Source of the DNA: Flavobacteriales bacterium
GTDB taxonomy: Bacteria; Bacteroidota; Bacteroidia; Flavobacteriales_E; Vicingaceae
Direction: 5' to 3'
DNA length: 64,000 nt
Assembly: GCA_020635815.1 (NCBI GenBank)
Contig: JACJZB010000003.1
Location: 124,001-188,000 of the forward strand
The notes under the pieces were generated by a model. It was not told where the DNA came from. It ran no database searches and saw only the letters and a program-made list of their open reading frames with translations. Shown here in pieces: positions 59,506-64,000 of this stretch (its first letter is position 1; each line of letters starts with the position of its first letter). A program made the position numbers and the translations under genes.

Positions 59506-60426
59506 TCACTTTTTTTTAGCAGCAAACTTTTCCATTGCAACAATAAGAACTAGCCCAATTATAGCCATTAATATTGCTAATAGTAGTTGGGAGTCACCAT
59601 TGTAGTTGGTTGGCAATATATTATCTTGTAAAAAAGGAACTTCTTCACCATGCGAATTTGTTCTAAAACTTGTGGTGATTTTCCAAGGCCAAATTTTATT
59701 TAATGAGCCAACTAAAAAACCCGTTAATAAAGCAATGGTTAAGTCGTGATACTTTTTAAACATCCAGTTTAGAAGCTTTGAAAAAGATAGTAGTCCAACA
59801 ACACATCCAATACCAAAAACAGCAATAATAGTCAGTTTAATATCTTTAATTGCTGATAAAACCAATTCATAAGAACCTAGAAGAAGTAAAATAAAACTAC
59901 CTGAAATACCCGGTAAAATCATTGCACAAATAGCAATTGCACCTGATAAAAATACAAACCATAAAGCACCAGGATTTTCCATTGGAGGCAAAATGGTAAT
60001 GTAAAAAGCAATTGCAGCCCCAATAATTAAAGTAACAATTTTTTTAGCATCCCATTTCTTTATGGTTTTACCAACTAAATAAATACTACTTACAATAAGA
60101 CCAAAGAAAAATGACCATAGTAAGATGTCATGATTTTTAAGAAGGTAAGTTATTAATTTAGCTAACGAAGCAATGCTAACCCCAACACCTAAAAGTAATG
60201 CAACTAAAAAATTGCCATTAATATGATTCCAAAAACCTTTTAAACCTTCGTTTTTTAAAACTTTTAAACTATCTAAATTTACAGAGCTAATCGTAGATAA
60301 TAATTCTTCGTAAATACCTGTTATAAATGCAATTGTGCCACCAGAAACACCAGGAACAACATCTGCAGCTCCCATAGCAATACCTTTAGCACAAATTAAT
60401 AAATAATCTTTTAAAGAACGTTTCAT
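59506..60426 (-). CDS. DUF368/PopT-family polyprenyl-phosphate transporter
   Basis: This 306-residue membrane protein has about eight hydrophobic segments and the DUF368 repeats GIAMGAADVVPGVSGGTIAF and AICAMILPGISGSFILLLLG, two inverted-topology halves. DUF368 proteins (PopT) were recently shown to return undecaprenyl phosphate across the cytoplasmic membrane for reuse in wall and glycan synthesis. It is first read toward the 3' end with a rhodanese gene 6 bp upstream on the same strand. Convergent with SGNH paralogue 3. Confidence 0.88.
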   Translation of the reverse strand: MKRSLKDYLLICAKGIAMGAADVVPGVSGGTIAFITGIYEELLSTISSVNLDSLKVLKNEGLKGFWNHINGNFLVALLLGVGVSIASLAKLITYLLKNHDILLWSFFFGLIVSSIYLVGKTIKKWDAKKIVTLIIGAAIAFYITILPPMENPGALWFVFLSGAIAICAMILPGISGSFILLLLGSYELVLSAIKDIKLTIIAVFGIGCVVGLLSFSKLLNWMFKKYHDLTIALLTGFLVGSLNKIWPWKITTSFRTNSHGEEVPFLQDNILPTNYNGDSQLLLAILMAIIGLVLIVAMEKFAAKKK

Positions 60427-60432
60427 TAAATT

Positions 60433-60735
60433 TTAGGCTTCTATTTCTATGTAGTAGTTTGTCATTCCGCCTGTTAAAGAATAAATATTGTCAGTATTTA
60501 ATTTTTTAGAAACAGCCATTGTTATAGCCCTAGATTTTTTACCAGATTGACAGCAAAAAATAACTGGTTTAGAAGTATCAATTTTATCCAAATTATTCAT
60601 AACCTCGCCAAGAGGGATATGTTTACCGTTAATGTTGTAATCTTCATACTCGTAGATTTCACGTACGTCAATTAACTCAAAATCTTCGTTATTATCTATT
60701 TTAGCTTTTAATTCTTGAGGTGTTATTTGTTTCAT
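60433..60735 (-). CDS. Single-domain rhodanese-like protein
   Basis: This 100-residue protein is a complete single rhodanese domain: ELIDVREIYEYEDYNINGKHIPLGEV and the active-site loop CQSGKKSRA with catalytic Cys62. It carries sulfane sulfur as a persulfide for transfer to an acceptor such as thiosulfate-derived or biosynthetic partners; the partner is unknown. No signal peptide, so cytoplasmic. A -7 element lies at 60756-60763, overlapping the stop codon of the upstream gene. Confidence 0.9.
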   Translation of the reverse strand: MKQITPQELKAKIDNNEDFELIDVREIYEYEDYNINGKHIPLGEVMNNLDKIDTSKPVIFCCQSGKKSRAITMAVSKKLNTDNIYSLTGGMTNYYIEIEA

Positions 60736-60755
60736 TCTAAAAATTTAAAAAGTGC

Positions 60756-60763
60756 CAAATTTA
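60756..60763 (-). promoter_or_regulatory. Bacteroidota -7 element of the rhodanese gene
   Basis: The minus strand reads TAAATTTG, 20 bp before the ATG at 60735; its first bases are the stop codon of the ComA-like gene. Confidence 0.5.
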
Positions 60764-61543
60764 TTTAAATTCTTGAACCAATTCCTCTGGTAAATTATCA
60801 AAAAAGGTATCTCCTCGTAATCCTAATCTTAAACATTCTAAAGGTATTACTTCATTATGAGCTATATTTCCTAGGTTTACATTATGTCCAAATTGTTTAA
60901 TAAACCATACTTGTTGTGATTTTTGTGGAGCTTCCCAGAGTATATTTTCAACTTTAACGTTTGATATAATTTTGTTAACCAATGCTACATGAGCAGTACC
61001 ATTTGGTCTATATATACCAACATTTCCACTTTCTCTAGCCTCAGCAATTACTTTCCATGAACCAGCTTTTAATTCATTTTGCATCATCTTAATCCATTTC
61101 GATGGGCTAATTAAAATCCCAGCTTCTTTTGAACCAACTTCTGAGAATACAGTAAAATCTTTGGCTAGAGTAGAAATGTATTCGCATTTTTTGCTGTGGG
61201 GAATAACAATAGATCCGTCAGAAACTTCACAAGTATCAAATTTAAATTTATCCATCAACCTTCGGTAATCATCAAACATACCTCGAGCTATAAAGGCTTC
61301 AAACAATGTTCCGCCAACATAAACTTTTAGTCCAGCTGCTTTATATATGTCTATCTTTTTTTGTAAATCTTTAGATACATAAGATGTTCCAAAACCTAGT
61401 TTAACGACATCTGTAAGGTGAGCAGAGCAATCAACAAAATTTTCAGCTTGCCTCCAACTTAAACCTTTGTCCATCATCATTGTTAAGCCAACTTGTCTAG
61501 GGTGTTCTCCTCTTTGAGGAATGTGTGGTAATTCGAAATTCAT
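60761..61543 (-). CDS. Phosphosulfolactate synthase (ComA)-family protein
   Basis: This 260-residue TIM-barrel protein matches ComA: PRQVGLTMMMDKGLS near the start, DVVKLGFGTSYV, VYVGGTLFEAFIA, CEVSDGSIVI and FSEVGSKEAG. ComA adds sulfite to phosphoenolpyruvate to form phosphosulfolactate, the first step of coenzyme M synthesis in methanogens. Bacteroidota lack coenzyme M, so the product here may feed another sulfonate such as sulfolactate or a sulfonolipid precursor; this is inference. It follows the TPR gene by 1 bp. Confidence 0.85.
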   Translation of the reverse strand: MNFELPHIPQRGEHPRQVGLTMMMDKGLSWRQAENFVDCSAHLTDVVKLGFGTSYVSKDLQKKIDIYKAAGLKVYVGGTLFEAFIARGMFDDYRRLMDKFKFDTCEVSDGSIVIPHSKKCEYISTLAKDFTVFSEVGSKEAGILISPSKWIKMMQNELKAGSWKVIAEARESGNVGIYRPNGTAHVALVNKIISNVKVENILWEAPQKSQQVWFIKQFGHNVNLGNIAHNEVIPLECLRLGLRGDTFFDNLPEELVQEFK

Positions 61544-61544
61544 T

Positions 61545-62960
61545 TTATTTTTTATAATTTTCTAATGTTTCTACAATTGCAGGAAATAAGATTGCATTAG
61601 GGTAGTATTCTATAAGTTCTTGAGCGAGTTCTTTATTTGCTGATAACGCAATATTAAGGTGTTCAATAGCATCATTTGTTTTCCCAGACTCTAATAATAA
61701 GGCAGCTAGCCGATTATAAATAGCATAATTTTCAGCCTGTTTTTCTAGTCCTTCGTAAAGAAACAAAATAGCTTTATCTATACTTTCGTTTTTCTTCACA
61801 ACTTCTGATAAATCGAGCCAAACTTCTTCATTGTCTGGGTCTAATTCCATTACTTTGTAATAAGCAATTACAGCTTCCTCCGTAGCTTCTGTTTTTGCCA
61901 AAATATCGCCATAAATATACCAAAACTCGGAGTTAGTTATTTCCAAATCAATTGCTTTCTTTATAAATTCTAATGCTGTTTGATCTTTGTTTTGGTATTC
62001 GTTAACAACTGCTAGCCCAGCAAAAGCATCGGCACAATAATCATCAATTTTAATTGCTTTTAAATAATTTTTCTCTGCATTAGGGTAGTCTTCTAGCTTC
62101 TCAAAACACTCTCCGATGTAGTAGTAGGTAGAAGAATCTGGTTCTTCAATTTTAAATGTTTCTTGAAACATTTCAATAGCTTCATTGTATTTTTCGAGTA
62201 AAGCTAAAGAGTTGGCTTTATTAAAATATGCAGCAGCAAAATCTTCTTTAATTGCAATAGCAAAATCATAAGCATCAATCGATTTTTCGTAGAGCTCTGC
62301 TTTATTGTAAGCAATACCTAAGTTAAACCACGCAGTATAGCTATAAGGATAGTCCTCTAAAAAGTCGTTAAAAAACTTAATACTATTTTCGGTATCGTTT
62401 TTTAAATTGTAGCAAAAAGCTATCTCATAAAGTACCGTTTCATTTTCAGGATTATCTTTCAATAATTCTTTTAAAATGTTGATAGCTTTATTGAATTGGT
62501 TTAGATTCTCGTACTCAAAAGCAATATTGATATAAATATTTGCTTTTTCATTTTTGTCGTCAACTAATTTAACGGCCTTAAAATAGTTTTCTATGGCTTT
62601 GTTGTGTTGCCTAATTTGACTAAAAATATTTGCTTTTGTTAAGTAAATTTCTGAGTTAAATGGTTCTAAACTCTCAGCAGTATTTAAAATCTCTAATGCT
62701 TTATTGGGTTGGTGAGTCTCGGTGTAAAACTGAGCTTGTTTAAGCTTTAATGCTGAAGAGGATGGGTGTTGAGTTAATGAAAAATCAATTACTTGTTTTG
62801 CTTTTTTTGTATCGCTTTGATCTAAATAATAGTCAATCAAATTTTCAAACTCTTCAACATCAAAAAAGTAATGCGTATTCATTTCGAGCATACGCTCAAA
62901 CCGGTTTGATAATTCTACATCGTCATTATCATCAAAATATGGGTCAAAATCTTCTTCCAT
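61545..62960 (-). CDS. Tetratricopeptide repeat protein
   Basis: This 471-residue protein consists almost wholly of TPR helices from about residue 45 on, at least ten units, for example AWFNLGIAYNKAELYEKSID and AAYFNKANSLALLEKYNEAI. The N terminus is acidic (EEDFDPYFDDNDDVELS). No signal peptide or membrane segment, so it is probably a cytoplasmic scaffold. The start lies 11 bp downstream of a -7 element at 62972-62979, so the leader is very short. Confidence 0.87.
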   Translation of the reverse strand: MEEDFDPYFDDNDDVELSNRFERMLEMNTHYFFDVEEFENLIDYYLDQSDTKKAKQVIDFSLTQHPSSSALKLKQAQFYTETHQPNKALEILNTAESLEPFNSEIYLTKANIFSQIRQHNKAIENYFKAVKLVDDKNEKANIYINIAFEYENLNQFNKAINILKELLKDNPENETVLYEIAFCYNLKNDTENSIKFFNDFLEDYPYSYTAWFNLGIAYNKAELYEKSIDAYDFAIAIKEDFAAAYFNKANSLALLEKYNEAIEMFQETFKIEEPDSSTYYYIGECFEKLEDYPNAEKNYLKAIKIDDYCADAFAGLAVVNEYQNKDQTALEFIKKAIDLEITNSEFWYIYGDILAKTEATEEAVIAYYKVMELDPDNEEVWLDLSEVVKKNESIDKAILFLYEGLEKQAENYAIYNRLAALLLESGKTNDAIEHLNIALSANKELAQELIEYYPNAILFPAIVETLENYKK

Positions 62961-62971
62961 CTCTACTTACA

Positions 62972-62979
62972 CAAAGTTA
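62972..62979 (-). promoter_or_regulatory. Bacteroidota -7 element of the TPR gene
   Basis: The minus strand reads TAACTTTG, a full TAnnTTTG match, ending 11 bp before the ATG at 62960. Confidence 0.5.
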
Positions 62980-63069
62980 AGCCTTTCGTTATACCATAGC
63001 TTTTTTTTAGGAATTATTTTCAACATTTATTTAACAATTAAAAGAGTGAGGAAACAACGGAGAATACTA

Positions 63070-63100
63070 TTGTGTATTGGTTTAATTTCAATTAAATTTG
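63070..63100 (+). promoter_or_regulatory. Promoter of the phosphohexomutase gene (-33 and -7)
   Basis: TTG at 63070-63072 and TAAATTTG at 63093-63100 are spaced by 20 bp, as expected for the Bacteroidota main sigma factor. The ATG follows at 63121. Confidence 0.6.
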
Positions 63101-63120
63101 GATTCTTAAAAAACAACTCA

Positions 63121-64000
63121 ATGACATTAATAAAATCAATCTCTGGTATTCGAGGAACAATAGGTGGAAACCCAAACGAAGGATTAACTCCAATAGATAT
63201 AGTTAAATTTACTTCTGCTTTTGGTGCTTGGATAAAGCAACGAAATAACAATAGTAAAACTAAAATTGTAATAGGTAGAGATGCACGTATATCTGGCGAA
63301 ATGGTTCAACATTTAGTTGTTGGAACCTTGCAAGGTTTAGGAATTGATGTTGTTGATTTAGATTTTTCTACCACACCAACCGTTGAGGTTGCTGTGCCAA
63401 TGGAAAATGCACAAGGCGGAATTATTTTAACGGCAAGTCATAATCCTAAACAATGGAATGCTTTAAAACTTTTAAATGAAAAAGGAGAATTTATTTCTGC
63501 AGAAGATGGAGAAGAAGTGTTGGAAATTGCCGAAAAATCAGCTTTTAGTTACGCAGATGTGGATAATTTAGGAAGTTATACTAAAGATAATAGCTATTTA
63601 CAAAAACACATTCAAGCTGTTTTAGATTTACCTTTGGTTGATGTTGAAGCTATTCGTTCGAAAAACTTTAAAGTAGCAATTGATTGTGTTAATTCAACAG
63701 GTGGAATCTTTTTGCCGGCTTTATTAAAAGCTTTAGGGGTTGAAAATATTTTAGAATTGTATTGTGATCCTAATGGGCAATTTCCTCATAATCCTGAGCC
63801 ATTACCCGAGAATTTAACAGAGATATCTTCTCAAATAAAATTACAAAAAGCAGACCTAGGTTTTGTAGTAGATCCAGATGTGGATAGGTTAGCCATCGTT
63901 TCTGAAAATGGAGAAATGTTTGGCGAAGAATATACTTTGGTTGCTGTTGGAGATTACATCATGAAAAATACACCAGGAAATGCAGTTTCAAACCTGTCTT
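63121..64000 (+). CDS. glmM: Phosphoglucosamine mutase/phosphomannomutase, 5' part (partial)
   Basis: The frame from ATG 63121 is open to the window end (about 293 residues, lacking the C-terminal part). It has the alpha-D-phosphohexomutase motifs: SISGIRGTIGG, IGRDARISGEM, the catalytic LTASHNPKQWN with phosphoserine Ser106, and the metal-binding DPDVDRLAI. These enzymes move phosphate between C6 and C1 of hexoses for wall or glycan synthesis. In Bacteroidota the protein of this type is usually annotated GlmM, but phosphomannomutase cannot be excluded from this part. Confidence 0.9.
   Translation, partial: MTLIKSISGIRGTIGGNPNEGLTPIDIVKFTSAFGAWIKQRNNNSKTKIVIGRDARISGEMVQHLVVGTLQGLGIDVVDLDFSTTPTVEVAVPMENAQGGIILTASHNPKQWNALKLLNEKGEFISAEDGEEVLEIAEKSAFSYADVDNLGSYTKDNSYLQKHIQAVLDLPLVDVEAIRSKNFKVAIDCVNSTGGIFLPALLKALGVENILELYCDPNGQFPHNPEPLPENLTEISSQIKLQKADLGFVVDPDVDRLAIVSENGEMFGEEYTLVAVGDYIMKNTPGNAVSNLS

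Noticed and set aside
1..64000. CRISPR arrays, rRNA operons, integrases or transposases
   Set aside because: No regularly spaced direct repeats, no rRNA sequence and no recombinase gene were seen, so the mobile-looking repeats have no autonomous element here.

Overview
The window looks like a chromosomal segment of a Bacteroidota bacterium, probably of the Flavobacteriales type. It is AT-rich. It carries several secreted proteins with C-terminal type IX secretion sorting domains (a Y/IYPNP start and a KK-type end), a TonB receptor with HmuY partners, SPOR-domain proteins and many CCC/DUF-type envelope proteins. Gene starts lack Shine-Dalgarno sequences, and many are preceded by the Bacteroidota -7 promoter motif TAnnTTTG. 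Assignment below the phylum is inference.

Bases 1-14,378 form a denitrification and heme region. It holds the end of a NorQ-type AAA protein, a beta-carbonic anhydrase, a NorD-type VWA protein, cytochrome cd1 nitrite reductase (nirS), a three-gene HmuY/TonB heme-uptake operon, norE, norF and a small cytochrome c. It ends with a HemA-HemC fusion plus HemD, the genes that lead to uroporphyrinogen III, precursor of hemes b, c and d1. FNR/Crp-type palindromes lie upstream of nirS and of the hemA-hemC fusion, and the second sits about 40 bp before a predicted transcription start. No heme d1 assembly genes and no norB/norC are inside the window.

Bases 14,400-19,000 hold small membrane proteins, an M61 peptidase, dihydrolipoyl dehydrogenase and a short basic protein. 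Bases 19,283-27,359 are an exopolysaccharide or surface-glycan block (asnB, glycosyltransferase, Wza-like, Wzc-like, RfbC, WecA-like). They are followed by uvrA and a LOG-family gene. Bases 31,065-35,891 hold three envelope proteins with thrombospondin type-3 and SPOR-like modules. A long minus-strand block (35,892-42,513) has an RluA-family pseudouridine synthase, a T9SS cargo protein, a PASTA protein and a tight four-gene operon of DUF2490, DUF4956, VTC-domain and lipoprotein genes.

Bases 42,805-46,036 hold cdd, pdhA and the E2 gene of pyruvate dehydrogenase. Bases 46,040-47,970 are an accessory patch: a DUF559 endonuclease-like gene, a small membrane protein, a frameshifted remnant and tRNA-Lys, interleaved with hairpin-bounded repeat blocks. 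The same hairpin family also frames asnB in inverted orientation.

Bases 47,969-53,164 are mostly housekeeping genes: an acyltransferase-like gene, an SDR, aroK, a SirB1-type gene, a nucleoside phosphorylase and a universal stress protein. Bases 53,240-59,504 hold three paralogous SGNH-type lipoproteins around a FadL-like porin and a T9SS cargo protein, suggesting surface lipid or ester breakdown with uptake. The window ends with a DUF368/PopT transporter, a rhodanese, a ComA-like enzyme, a TPR protein and the 5' part of a phosphohexomutase gene.
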